Shown: positions 20,662 through 29,937 of the stretch, one piece after another
How the letters are laid out: each line of letters opens with the position of its first letter
How positions within the stretch are numbered: the first letter of the stretch is position 1
Made by a program: the position numbers and the translations under genes
The notes under the pieces: generated by a model
Databases searched by the model: none
Seen by the model: the letters and a program-made list of their open reading frames with translations, nothing else
What the model was told of the DNA's origin: nothing
Source: Acanthamoeba castellanii str. Neff
Lineage: Eukaryota > Discosea > Longamoebia > Acanthamoebidae
Assembly (NCBI RefSeq): GCF_000313135.1
Contig: NW_004457618.1
Location: 237,982 to 268,442 of the forward strand
Direction of reading: 5' to 3'
DNA: 30,461 nt

Positions 20662-23600
20662 GTTCGTTCACGGACAATCAAACAGGCTGCAGTCCATACG
20701 TACGGCCGCCGGAGACTCGCCGGTGCTCATCATCGGCACGCACGCCGAGGACGAACGATGTACCGACGAATACCTGACCCAGACGCACAACCAGTACGAA
20801 ACTCTTACCCTTTGCTCTTAATCTGGCCAAGCAACACCAACTGACACTCGCCACTCACGCCACGACACATACGAAACGCGCGACAGGTTGGCGCGGCGAT
20901 ACGGCGAGCGATTTCCGAACGTGCTGGGCATCCACTTTGTGAGCTGCACGACGGGCAAGGGCCTGGACCAGCTCCTGACCAACCTCCAGTCCATCATCGC
21001 CAAGCAGGAGCACGTGGGCCAGGCCGTGCCGTCCAATTACCTCGAGCTGGAGAAGGTCCTGGCGAGCCAGGCCAAGGAGCGCGTACCGCCCATCGTCGCC
21101 TGGAGCGAGTACCGCACGCTGGCGCGGCTGTGCCTCATTGAGCACGAGCACGACCTGCTCACCGCCACCTCGCTCCTCCACAACTTCGGATCGCTCGTGC
21201 ATTTCCCGAACGACGACAAGGTTCCACATGACCTCCCCCACCGCACGCGCACACCACCGCACACGCACACGCACTCACTATTTTAAAAATACTTGAATTG
21301 TTTTATTCCTTTGAAACGCTGCAGCTGAAGGAGGTGGTCATCCTTGAGCCCCAGTGGCTCATGAACGTCATGTCCACCGTCGTCTCCACCAAACACAACT
21401 ATTGCCGGTACGGCGCCGTCATTTCCCACGCACCGCTTTACACGCATTCCTGGCATTCCTCAACTCGACTCGTGTGGAATGTGCAGGAATGGCGTGATGG
21501 CCCATTCGGCGCTGCCCCACATATGGAAGGCGCCGGACTTTCCGTCCGAGGTCCACCCCTTCATTCTCTCGCTGATGGAGCGGTTCGAGCTCTCGTTCCC
21601 GGTCGGCGCGCACATCCACAAGCTCGGCGGCTACGCCTCTTCCCTCCGACCCTCGGCCGGCTCCGGCGCCGAGAGCCCGACATCCGCCGACGAGGGCCTC
21701 TACCTCATCCCCTCGCTGCTGCCCGAAGCGCGGCCAGCCCAGTTCACCGACCATTGGCCACCGCACACATGTACGTACTCTCGGTGTTGACACACGCGTC
21801 ACATACCAGCTGCATTCCACACGCGTATATATTTATTAATGCATTCCATACATAGATGTGGGCGAGTCCCTCTTTGGTCGCGTTTACCACTTTGAGTTCA
21901 TCCCCAAGGTACCGAACCTACGCATGAGTGTATTTGCCAACATACCTTTCAGATATTGATATATCTAACATATTTTCTAACATTGACTGTTTTTCGTGTT
22001 TGCTTTCTATGAATTCCAGGGATTCATGGGACGGCTGATCATCCGGCTTCTTGCGTTCCCTCTCGCGGCGCAGCTCTACTGGCGTCACGGCGTGCTGGCC
22101 CAGATCGGAAAGTACCTTACGCGCCTTTCACTGACTGTCGAACAGCGAACGTTGGACGTGAGGCTCACTAGTCGTGGTGATGGTTCTTGGGGGCGGCAAT
22201 CACAATAGGGAGAAAATCCTGCTGGAGCTGATACCGGACAGCCTGCAGCTGCAGATCACGGTGAGGACCGAGCTCAAGGGCGAACAGATGTCGAACCTGT
22301 CGTGGCTCATCTTCGCCGCTGTGGACGCCCTCGTCAAGGAGTGGTACAACCTCAACGTACGCCGCATACGCGCCCCCCCTCACAGTCTTGTTTCACTCCG
22401 AACCTCTCGGACTTAAAACCTTCTTAACCGGAATGAGCTGTACCACGTCGTGCAGGCCAAGGTGTTGGTGCCGTGCTCGCACTGCATGAGCCTCGGCCTC
22501 AAGAGCCCCTTCATGTTCCCGATGGAGAAGTGCCAGCAGGCCGCCACCACGCCCGGCCAATCGATCCTTCTCTGTCCCAAAGGTAATCCCTACACACGAA
22601 ACAAGCACGCACACGGCACGCACGCACCGCCTGCTCACGCTCTGTGTGCGGTTTGGGCGTGTGCGGTCGTGTGTGTGCGGTCAGGGAGCGACGAGGTGGA
22701 CGAGCCGAAGCCGGTGCGGCTGGACCGCATCGCGCCGGACCTGGCCATGGTGCATCTGGACCGGCACAAGATCAAGTGGGAGGACCTCCAGAAGGAGGAG
22801 GGCAAGCCCATGGGCGAGGGCGGCTTTGCGGCCGTGTACAGAGGTACCTACCTGGGCGAACCGGTGGCCATCAAGGAGCTCAAGAGCGCCGAGATCGACG
22901 GCTTCGATACGTTGGGTCTCAACGTCGACGCCGAATCGCGACGGCTCACCTTTGAAGAGTTTCGACACGAAGTCTGGATCATGAGGTGCGGCACACACAC
23001 ATACACACACACACAAGTGTTGCACGCAGGGCCACTGAACGAGATGGTGTGGTGTGCGCAGTGGACTGGCCCATCCCAATCTGGTGGGCTTGAAGGGGTT
23101 CTGCATGCAGCCGCCCTGCATCGTGACGGAGCTGGTGGAGGCCGGCTCCCTGTTTGACTTCCTCTCCGATCCCGCCAAGAACAAGGTCCTCGACTGGGCC
23201 CTCCGCCTCAAGATCGCCAAAGACATCGGTACGCCCATCGTAGCTCCATACAAACTCGACCGTCATCCCTAACGCACGCACGCACACGACACGACACACG
23301 CACGCACGCACACGACACACACGACACACACACGACACACACACGACACACGATGGTTATAGCCAAGGGATGTGCGTTCCTACACAACACATCGCCGCCG
23401 GTGATGCACCGTGACCTGAAGAGCCCCAACATCCTGTTGGCGGACCTTACTCCCGAGGCGGCGGTGGTGGCCAAGCTGTGCGACTTTGGCGTCTCGCTCT
23501 CCGCCGATACCACAGCCGGCCGCAAAGTCGACTGCCCTGGTACCGCACCGCACACACACACACGCACACACACACGCACACACACGCACGCACACACACA

Positions 23601-25709
23601 CGCACACAACGCGACTCATGGTGATGCGCACAGTGTGGCTTGCTCCGGAGATTCTGGAGAAGAAGCCCTACTCGGAGAAGGCCGACGTCTACTCGCTCGG
23701 GGTGATCTTCTGGGAGCTGCTCACCAAGGAGCAGTTCTTCGGCGAAGTCAAGTTCATGGCCCTCCTCGAGGACATGGTACCATACTTGATTATTTATTTA
23801 CTTATTTACTTGTTTATTGACTTATTCTTTATTTAAGTATTTTAATGCACTGCATTTATTTTACAATTATTTATTTATGTTTTGTAGGTGAAGGAGGGAA
23901 AGCGTCCGCCCATTCCGGACTCGTGCATCCCTTCGTACCGTCAGCTCATCGAACAGTGCTGGGCTCAGGACCCGAGTACGCCCAATCGCACACGCTCGGA
24001 CACGACACGCACACGCACCACCGCACACACATCACCGCACACACATCACCGCACACACGCTAAAATTCGATTCACAGACCAGCGGCCGTCGTGCAAGGAG
24101 ATCGTGGAGCGGATCGAAGGGATCATCCGGGGCGTGTGCCCGGAGATCGCCAGGTACGACGCCAGCGCCGAGACCGACTTCAAAGCCCGCCGGTCGGCCG
24201 AGGCCGCACGGCGACAACAGCGCGAGCAGCGGCTCGACTCCACCAAGAAGGAAAAGTACGACACACATGACACACACACGACACGCGTGAGACACAACAG
24301 CTTACGTGGTGTGTGTGTGTGTGTGTGTGTGATAGAATGCGAGCAATGCAGATGGTCAGCATTCGGTCGATGATGTCAGCCGAGCCCAAGAAGAAGCTGC
24401 TGACCCAGTCGATCAAGGACATGGCCGTCTCGCGGTGCTCCAAGACCGACATCATCGAGTTCATGGAGGAGTTCCTCAAGCTGCGCAAGGAGAGCCTCCT
24501 CCTGGCTGCCGCCGTCAAGGACAACGACGACGCTGACGGCAACTACCACCTTAAGGCCGAGGTCGATAACAACAAGGCCGAGCAGGAGCGGGCGTGGATC
24601 GACCACTTCCTGGCGCGGCTCAACGACGACAAGGCCCACGCCATGCCCCCGCCGCCCCTGCGCGTCAGCACCGATGCCGCGCCGGCCCACCATCACCACC
24701 AGCCATCGAAGCCGCCCATGGCCAGTGCCACGTCAGCACAGGCAAGTGACACGGCTGGTATCGAGACCAGTGTCAGTGCCGGCGCCACGTCAGCAGAGGC
24801 CACGGCCAGCGCTGGTGCCACGTCAGCACAAGACGTGGAGGCGGAGGAGGCGGCGGCAGTGGCGGAGAAGAGAGGGCTGATGGTGAGCCAGGTGCTGCGG
24901 GATCGCGTCAACTCGCCCAGCCAACCGCGGGTGCGGAGCTTCCACGCGGCCGCGCCGCCACCCCTTCAACATCGCTCGCGCACCAGCTCCGGGGTACGAC
25001 ACGCATGACACGACACACCGCACACACCGCACACATCGAACACCACACGACACACGACACGACACGCGTTCTGATATCAGTGTGGTGCACGCAGGGCGGC
25101 AACGAATGGCGCAAGAGCACCCGAGTCAGCAGCGGTGCGTCGCCGCAGCTGCCGCAGCAGATGACTGAATCTTCGCCCGGCTCCCGCCGCTCGTTCCTCG
25201 GCCAGGCCGCCCTCACCTCCTCCGCGCCCTCCCTGCCCACCCACACGCCGCTGGCCTCGCCGTCGTCGCCGTTGCAGCCGCAATCACCGTTGGCGGCGGC
25301 GGCGTCGCTGTCGGCCCCGTCGTCGCCGTCGTGGGGTGCGGTACCGGCGGCCCGGGCAAGGCCGGCCAAGAAGGCGGTGGCGGCCAGCGAGCCGTCGTCG
25401 TCGGAGGCTGACTCACCGCAGTGGGGCCGCGCGCCCAAGTTCGCCGCAGCCAGCGCCGACGGCGACCGCCAGAGCGAAAAGGAGGCGCGCCGGGAGAAGA
25501 AACAGAAGGAGAAGCGAGCGAAGAAGAAGAAAGAGAAAAAGGAGGAGCAGAAGAGGAAGGAGGAAGAAGAAGAGGAGGAGGAGGAGGAGGAACGGGTGCA
25601 GAAGGCGAAGAGGAGCGATACGGTGGCGGGCATGCGAAAGACGCTGATCACCATCGAGAAGGATCTGGCCGACGTCCTCGCCGACTTCGAGAAAGAACTC
25701 AACAGCTGA
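14997..25709 (+). CDS. Pats1-like ROCO kinase with PH and inactive myotubularin domains
   Basis: About 35 exons and 2,490 residues; coordinates are given in the domain entries below. Domain order: PH (about 6-152), PH-GRAM (153-278), myotubularin pseudophosphatase (278-761), leucine-rich repeats (762-1163), Roc GTPase (1165-1345), COR (1345-1715), TKL-like kinase (1716-2040), then a Lys/Glu and low-complexity tail. A myotubularin-LRR-Roc-COR-kinase order is known from Dictyostelium Pats1, which acts in cytokinesis; Pats1 also ends in WD40 repeats, and I see none here. The start (MASRQ) is a 15-nt coding exon, 14997-15011, joined to 15241; exon 1 placement is the least certain part. All junctions keep phase except one base missing at about 19774. 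Both enzymes in the second half, GTPase and kinase, look intact. It converges on CDC123, with 46 bp between stops. Confidence 0.92.
15241..16286 (+). other. PH domain followed by PH-GRAM domain (Pats1-like protein)
   Basis: Exons 15241-15364, 15448-15765, 15831-16015 and 16096-16286. The first two give a pleckstrin-homology fold: [20 protein letters not shown], then [14 protein letters not shown], later [17 protein letters not shown] and a final helix with [10 protein letters not shown], where the Trp is the classic PH C-terminal residue. The next two exons look like the PH-GRAM domain that precedes all myotubularin cores ([27 protein letters not shown], then [12 protein letters not shown]). 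Both folds commonly bind phosphoinositides. The splice donor of exon 15831-16015 opens directly into a GTGCGT microsatellite. Confidence 0.85.
16016..16062. repeat. (GTGTGC)n microsatellite starting at a splice donor
   Basis: About seven hexamer units; the first GT is the splice donor of Pats1-like exon 15831-16015. Confidence 0.95.
16371..18253 (+). other. Myotubularin phosphatase-like domain, catalytically inactive
   Basis: Exons 16371-16567, 16648-17016, 17107-17553, 17646-17726, 17820-18101 and 18179-18253. Myotubularin hallmarks: [33 protein letters not shown], then [59 protein letters not shown] and a closing DYYLRW. The active-site loop, normally VHCSDGWDRT, reads [10 protein letters not shown] at 17427-17456: Cys is replaced by Ser (codon 17433-17435, residue about 576) and Arg by Ala (codon 17451-17453). 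Without these residues PI3P/PI(3,5)P2 dephosphorylation should be impossible. Inactive myotubularins usually pair with active ones. Confidence 0.9.
18330..19816 (+). other. Leucine-rich repeat domain (Pats1-like protein)
   Basis: Exons 18330-18764, 18874-19144, 19233-19346 and 19434-19816. At least ten LRRs of the LxxLxxLDLSxNxLxxLPxxI type can be read, for example [30 protein letters not shown] and [15 protein letters not shown]. Exon 19233-19346 (Gly/Ala/Arg-rich) does not fit an LRR and forms a loop between repeats. In ROCO proteins LRRs bind partners upstream of Roc. The last repeat is broken by one base at about 19774-19778: upstream reads to [10 protein letters not shown] and downstream resumes [14 protein letters not shown] in another frame before SPPPEIV. 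Confidence 0.85.
19877..19919. repeat. (CA)n microsatellite in an intron
   Basis: An uninterrupted CA run of about 43 bp in the intron 19817-19928 of the Pats1-like gene. Similar shorter CA or GT tracts lie in its other introns at 19177-19204, 19367-19405, 20070-20103, 20630-20661 and 24310-24331. Confidence 0.95.
19929..22582 (+). other. Roc GTPase and COR dimerisation domains (Pats1-like protein)
   Basis: Exons 19929-20054, 20138-20226, 20297-20404, 20492-20597, 20686-20793, 20887-21220, 21325-21407, 21487-21770, 21856-21908, 22020-22111, 22209-22356 and 22456-22582. Roc motifs: [17 protein letters not shown] (P-loop), [17 protein letters not shown] (switch II, where Ras proteins have DTAGQE), [10 protein letters not shown] (guanine specificity), and [21 protein letters not shown] begins with [19 protein letters not shown] and includes [20 protein letters not shown] and [14 protein letters not shown] Cys-rich segment follows ([10 protein letters not shown]) before the kinase. 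The Roc switch is intact, so GTP-dependent control of the kinase is expected by analogy with LRRK2-type proteins. Confidence 0.9.
22685..24255 (+). other. Protein kinase domain, TKL/MAPKKK-like (Pats1-like protein)
   Basis: Exons 22685-22985, 23062-23228, 23363-23539, 23634-23776, 23888-23975 and 24078-24255. All key residues are present: [11 protein letters not shown] (glycine loop), VAIKEL (Lys), [19 protein letters not shown] (catalytic loop), CDFGVS (Mg2+), [21 protein letters not shown] (APE and DVxS) and the NQRPSCKEI end motif. It should be an active Ser/Thr kinase. An in-frame GGTACC in exon 22685-22985 mimics a splice donor, but the kinase fold reads straight through it. Confidence 0.93.
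23270..23354. repeat. ACGC/ACACACG mixed repeat in an intron
   Basis: Alternating purine-pyrimidine CA/CG tract in the intron between two kinase-domain exons. A related tract (CACACACACG units) fills 23552-23613 in the next intron. Confidence 0.9.
24336..25709 (+). other. C-terminal low-complexity tail of the Pats1-like protein
   Basis: Exons 24336-24993 and 25095-25709. First comes a helical, charged segment ([19 protein letters not shown], then [17 protein letters not shown]), then Ala/Ser/Thr/Pro-rich sequence with three copies of an ATSAQ/ATSAE unit at about 24726-24832. The last exon is Ser/Pro-rich, then a Lys/Arg/Glu run (about 25480-25610), and ends with a short helix, [14 protein letters not shown]. 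Dictyostelium Pats1 has WD40 repeats in this position; none are recognisable here. Confidence 0.75.
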
Positions 25710-25755
25710 GAGACACCTCGGATCTCTCTTTTTGTAACAACACAACACAACACAA

Positions 25756-28052
25756 CTACAAAACTACAATCGGTTCCGCAGGCGCATCGGGCAGGAGCTC
25801 CCTGAGGATGCGAATGGGCGGCAGCGCGGCTGAGTCTGAGCCACCGCCGGTTCGACCATACAGCAGGTCCTCGTCGGTGCTGTGGTGGTGTAAGCCACAG
25901 CCAAAGAGAGAGAAGAGCGAAAGCGAGAAGAGCGAAAGAAGAAAGGGGTGAGAGCCAGGCGTACAGCCAGTTGAAGAGGGCGGCGCCCGAGGACATGTTG
26001 GATCCGAACGGGTTGAGTTCGATGAGGTGGCACGAGTAGTCGGGAAACACCACCACGTCCATCACGTAGCTGGGAAGGGGCAGGCCGTCCTTGATCTCGT
26101 CGTGGTACGCAACGATCTCGTCACGCACGCGCTGCGCATGCTCTCTGTCACACAACACACAACACACACACACGACACACGACACACGACACACAACACA
26201 CACGACACGCACCATTTCAGCCCATCACACACGACACGACACACACGACGCGCACGCACGCATCCAGTTCCGCTCTCACCTGTCTTGGAGGGCTTCAAAG
26301 GGGTAGTAGCAGTGGTATTGCGAGATGCCGGTGATGCGCTTGTTGTGCACGAAACACCGGAACTCGTGGTCCTGCGGCATCTTGTCCATCCACTCCCGCA
26401 GGATCAGGCACATCTCGCCCGACGACGAACCTGCGCTCACCCACACGTGCGTGGTGACCGGCGTGTGTATGTGCTGTGCGTGCAGTGCGTGTGCGTGTGC
26501 GGTGTGTGTCGCACGCGTCGTGGTGCGTGCCGTGAGTGTGTGTCGTGCGGACCTGGTACACGGTATTGGAAGTACATGGAGATGTCCGAGAAGATCCGCT
26601 GGCTTTTTGTCAGCAAGTTGATCACCTCTTCGCCATTGTGCACCCGCAGCCCTTCGTTCTGTGATCCATTCGCGTGAGTGTGCGTGTGCGGTTTGTGCGC
26701 GTGCGGTTTGTGCGCGTGCGGTTTGTACGTGCGTGTGTGCGTGTGCGGTTTGTGCGTGTGTGCCTGCCGAGACTTCGCACTTTGACAAGGAGCCTCTGCT
26801 CGAGAGTCGTGTCTTCGCTGGTGTCGGTCGCCACACTGTCCTTGGGGCTGCGCGTCGACAGCTTACAGAAGTAGGCCTTGCCCTCGCCCCCCATCAACGC
26901 CTACCGCATGCCATGGCACACGCCACGTCACACGCCACGTCAGCTCCACCCATGGCCGCCACCTTAAAGGAGTGGTGGAAGCGGTACGGTGATCTTGTCC
27001 TCAAGCAGCTCGCGGCCGGTGAGCTCCTTCTGGGTCTCGCGGCCGCCCATGCCCAGATTGCGGGCCAGCACCACGGAGGCCAGGCCCTGCAGCAACTTCA
27101 GCTCGTCGTCCGACAGCGCCAGGAAGAGGGTCTTCATTGTGAACCCTGCAACCACACCCTCATGAGTTCCTCCCAGCACGAAACGACACACACCACCGCA
27201 CACGCACACGCACACGCACACGCGCACACCGCGCGCAGACGCACGACGACACGCACGACACGCACGCTCATGGTACCTTTGTGGTGGGCGCCCTGGGCGG
27301 TGGCCTTGGCATCGAGCGGGTGGTACCACTGCTCGAGGTTGTACTTAGTGACCTGGCCCACGTAGAACCGGCGCATGGTGATCTCGAACATCGATCTGTC
27401 GACCACCACCCACACCCACCCCTCGCGCTCCTCATCGTCCTGCCCAACGCCATCATTAACACCATCATCACCATCATCACCGTCATCAACAACTTCATCA
27501 CAACGTCACTGGCTAACGTGTGCGGTGCGTGCGGTGTGTGCGTGTGCGGTGATGCGTGTGCGGTGGTACCTGGAGCGGCAGGTTGAGCGCATGGACGATG
27601 TCGCCGATGTAGAGGAGGTGGTCGCGGTGAAACGCGATCTTGACGGGGTGCGGGAAGGGCGGCTGGGTGACGCCGTCTTCGAAGCAGGGCCGTGCCCGGT
27701 GCTTGTACAGCAGCGAGAACGTACCAAACCGCTGAAAGCACATGTCGCACTGCGCCACCTGCAAAGGGAATTTTCATATTTTATTTTATTTTTTTATATT
27801 TTATATTAATGTTGTTGTTAATAGAAAATAATATATCTCAATATCGAATAAGTAACTAAATACTGATGATAAAGCGCAGCTTTTAAAAACAAAAAATGGG
27901 AGTAGTACGCCAGGTTGAACGGCAGAGGGTCGTTCGAGGGGCAGGTTGGTGGAGAGGTCGGTGTAGCGGTAGGGCGACGTGCTGGCCGTTTGCACGTTAT
28001 TGTTGTTGATCTCGTCCGAGCGCACTTGCACGTACTCCACCCCTCCTTCCAT
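25756..28052 (-). CDS. CDC123: CDC123/D123-family protein (eIF2 assembly factor-like) with extra N-terminus
   Basis: Nine exons: 28052-27909, 27758-27570, 27439-27277, 27145-26988, 26900-26781, 26658-26562, 26430-26280, 26144-25965, 25879-25756; 441 residues. The D123 core is recognisable: YFCKLSTRSPKDS, MCLILREWMDKMP, HEFRCFVHNKRITGISQ, then VMDVVVFPD and HLIELNPFG, the ATP-grasp-like residues of CDC123. CDC123 helps assemble the eIF2 heterotrimer and so controls translation initiation. The N-terminal 170 residues differ from the usual protein: exon 2 has CDMCFQRFGTFSLLYKHRARPC, a C2HC-like zinc-finger arrangement, and exon 3 has a MFEITMRRFYVGQV strand. Exon 1 is Asn/Ser-rich. The start is the first ATG; a preceding GTG codon in frame was ignored. 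This could be an amoeba-specific CDC123-like paralogue rather than the orthologue. Confidence 0.87.
26681..26765. repeat. GTGTGCGGTTTGTGCGC-type repeat in an intron
   Basis: A GTGCGCGTGCGGTTT-like unit recurs about five times, with small changes, in the intron 26659-26780 of the CDC123-like gene. Confidence 0.85.
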
Positions 28053-28250
28053 CTTCAGTTCTCTTTTATCCCACACTTCCCTCCTTTACTCTTAAAATTA
28101 CAAAATAAAAGTCTTTAAACACTTTTATTTTGTAATTTTTCAGTTACTGTCCTGTGGTGAACCGTCACCGCCCAATCACAACCACCATGGTTGTTATCCA
28201 TCTATTTTTTATGTTTATTTAATTTTTTAAAATTTTTATCTCTTTTTGTG
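28053..28250. other. AT-rich upstream region of the CDC123-like gene
   Basis: The part next to the CDC123 start has a pair of AAAATTACAAAATAAAAG-like stretches in opposite orientation (about 28094-28113 and 28122-28140), able to form a hairpin around TCTTTAAACACTT. No coding sequence is supported. Confidence 0.45.
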
Positions 28251-28260
28251 ATATAAAAAG
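28251..28260 (+). promoter_or_regulatory. TATA box candidate upstream of the 28285-28567 non-coding block
   Basis: ATATAAAAAG sits at the end of a strongly AT-rich stretch (28200-28258), and the base composition changes abruptly to GC-rich right after it. No protein-coding gene on this strand starts downstream, so it may serve an RNA gene. Confidence 0.4.
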
Positions 28261-28567
28261 GTGCGGCCGGGCGATTTGTTGATGAAGCAGAGTTTACTCT
28301 CTGCGTTGGTGAGGAGACAAGCCGAGCGCCTATGCCGGCGCCCAGCCCGTCATGCCTCCATCTTGACGATGGATTCTTGCGAAGTAGTGTCAGCTGATGC
28401 TGGGTCCTAACTTCTTGGTGCTACGTCGTCCACAGCGTACGCAGTGAAGTATGCCCATAAGGAGTTGGATATACATGTCAGTATGATTACGAAGTAGCAC
28501 CGAATCCATCTTTGCAAGCCAGGTGCGCCCCACACCCAGCCAGCAGAGGGCGAGGCGACGCCTTTTT
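28251..28567 (+). ncRNA. Candidate structured non-coding RNA gene (tentative)
   Basis: A TATA box (ATATAAAAAG, 28251-28260) is followed by sequence with no convincing protein but several hairpins: GCAGAG/CTCTGC (28287-28304), GCGCC/GGCGC (28326-28341), TCCATC/GATGGA (28357-28373), and a long-range pairing of about 10 bp including a wobble, GGTGCTAC (28417-28424) with GTAGCACC (28494-28501). A T5 run at 28563-28567 could end a polymerase III transcript of about 280-300 nt. I could not match it to U1-U6, SRP, RNase P or MRP RNA by eye. It lies between two minus-strand genes. Boundaries are guesses. Confidence 0.25.
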
Positions 28568-28849
28568 GGGGCCTGGGCGTGGTCGTGCGGAGGCCCATTG
28601 TGGGACGGGGCAAGAAAAAAAGCAAAGAAAGACAATTTTAACTGTACAGCGCCATTTCACTGACACGCACGCGGCGAAGTGTGCGTGTCGTGCGGTGGTG
28701 CGTGTGCGAGTTGCCTGTGTGCGGTGTCTGGAACAGAGTCGAGTGAATATAAGTTTGTTTGGCTGTCGTGGCTATCTACAACGCGTTGTGTTTGTTTGGG
28801 TGGTGGGTGGGTGGGTGGTTGAGGATGATGGTGGTATTCTCACCACACT
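28568..28849. other. Non-coding interval downstream of the Fes1-like gene
   Basis: GC-rich sequence containing a CACACG-like patch and a run of GGTGGGTGGGTGGGTGG (28800-28818) that could form a G-quadruplex. It probably includes the Fes1 3' UTR. A minus-strand open frame of 81 codons at 28390-28635 overlaps its left side but has no recognisable domain. Confidence 0.4.
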
Positions 28850-29937
28850 TCACTTGTCCGTTCGCTGGGCCTGGCTGGAAAGCTGCTCGTTCAGGGCGAG
28901 GCACAGGTCGTGCTCGGTCTGCTTGTCTTCGTCGCCCTTGGTACTCGCTATCCGGTCCTTGAGCGTCTGTAGAAGAATGCAACGCATGAGCTCTTCTTCT
29001 TCGAACCCACCCAGCACGACACGACACGACACACGCACGCGAAAGACTTACCTCGGGCAGGCCAAGTTCTCTGCAGGCCTCGACGTTGAGCCCGGTGTCT
29101 TTGGTGGCCTCGAGGAGGCAGGCGAGCGCCTTCTCGCGCAGGTCGGCGCTGTCCGAGCGGGCCACCATGTCCGCCAGCGGCTTGATGAGCGAGTACTCGC
29201 GCACGGCGTGTCGCACGAGCGGCACGACGCGGCACAGGTAGGCGAAGAGGAACACGACCTTCATCTTGGTCGCGGCCGAGAGCTGGTCGCCCTTGGTCGA
29301 GGTGAGTAGGTAGGCCAACAGGCGCAGGCCGTTGGCCTTGAGAAAGGCCTCGACGGCCTTCGGGTGGTCGCGAATGAGGCCCGACAGCGCCGGCACGGCC
29401 TTGGACAGCACGCGGTCCTCGGTCTCGTTCTGGAGCAGCAGCAGGATCTGGGCGAGGGCGCCCTTCTCCATGGCCTGGGCCTGGCTCGATGGATTGTTCT
29501 GAACGGCGGTCGCCACGGCCCAGGCGGCCCAGTAGCGGAGGTTGGCAGAGTCCTTGTCGTTCATGAGCGCCAAAACAGGCTCGAACCCGCCAATCTTGTA
29601 CAGATCTGCGATTTTATGATTAAATTAGAATGTAAATTTAAATGAATAAAAAGGTGAGAGTGAATAGCGTACCGTTGGCATTGTCGAGATCTTCGATGAG
29701 GTACTGCAGCTCCTCGAGGGCGGTGGCCTTGTCTGTCTCCGACGATTCAGAGGATTTGAGCATCTCCACGAGCTTCTTCATGCGATCCGCATCGGTCTGC
29801 AGATCGTTCAGGGCCGCGCGCAGCCATTTGTAGTCGGCTTCATCCCGCTGCGGCAGCTGTGTTTCGGTGAGGTTGCCTCCATCGCTGTGTTCCAGACAGA
29901 AACGAAGCAAGCCAGCGTCGATTGAGTTCGGATTCAT
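28850..29937 (-). CDS. Fes1/HspBP1-type Hsp70 nucleotide exchange factor (armadillo repeats)
   Basis: Three exons, 29937-29673, 29605-29052 and 28966-28850; 311 residues. The Fes1/HspBP1 pattern is clear: ALEELQYLIEDLDNANDLYK, then GGFEPVLALM, LRYWAAWAVATAVQNNPSSQ and further armadillo helices (SKAVPALSGLIRDHPKAVEA, VRHAVREYSLIKPLADM). These proteins bind the Hsp70 nucleotide-binding domain and speed ADP release; in yeast Fes1 also promotes degradation of misfolded Hsp70 clients. The start MNPNSIDAGLLRFCLEHSDG is chosen because the family begins with a short LL-x-F/W helix. The frame stays open upstream to another ATG at 30111, which would add 58 residues with no family similarity. Confidence 0.9.

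Noticed and set aside
22846..22851. Splice donor GGTACC inside the kinase glycine-loop exon
   Set aside because: The kinase sequence [17 protein letters not shown] reads continuously through it.
24908..26215. 435-codon minus-strand frame
   Set aside because: Only the 25965-26144 part is real (a CDC123 exon); the rest is antisense of the Pats1-like tail plus intron.
28390..28635. 81-codon minus-strand open frame in the intergenic block
   Set aside because: No recognisable motif or supporting neighbour exon; the region's hairpins and upstream TATA fit a non-coding feature better, though neither is proven.
28512..29309. 265-codon plus-strand open frame
   Set aside because: Its right half is the complement of the Fes1-like exon, and its left half has no domain.
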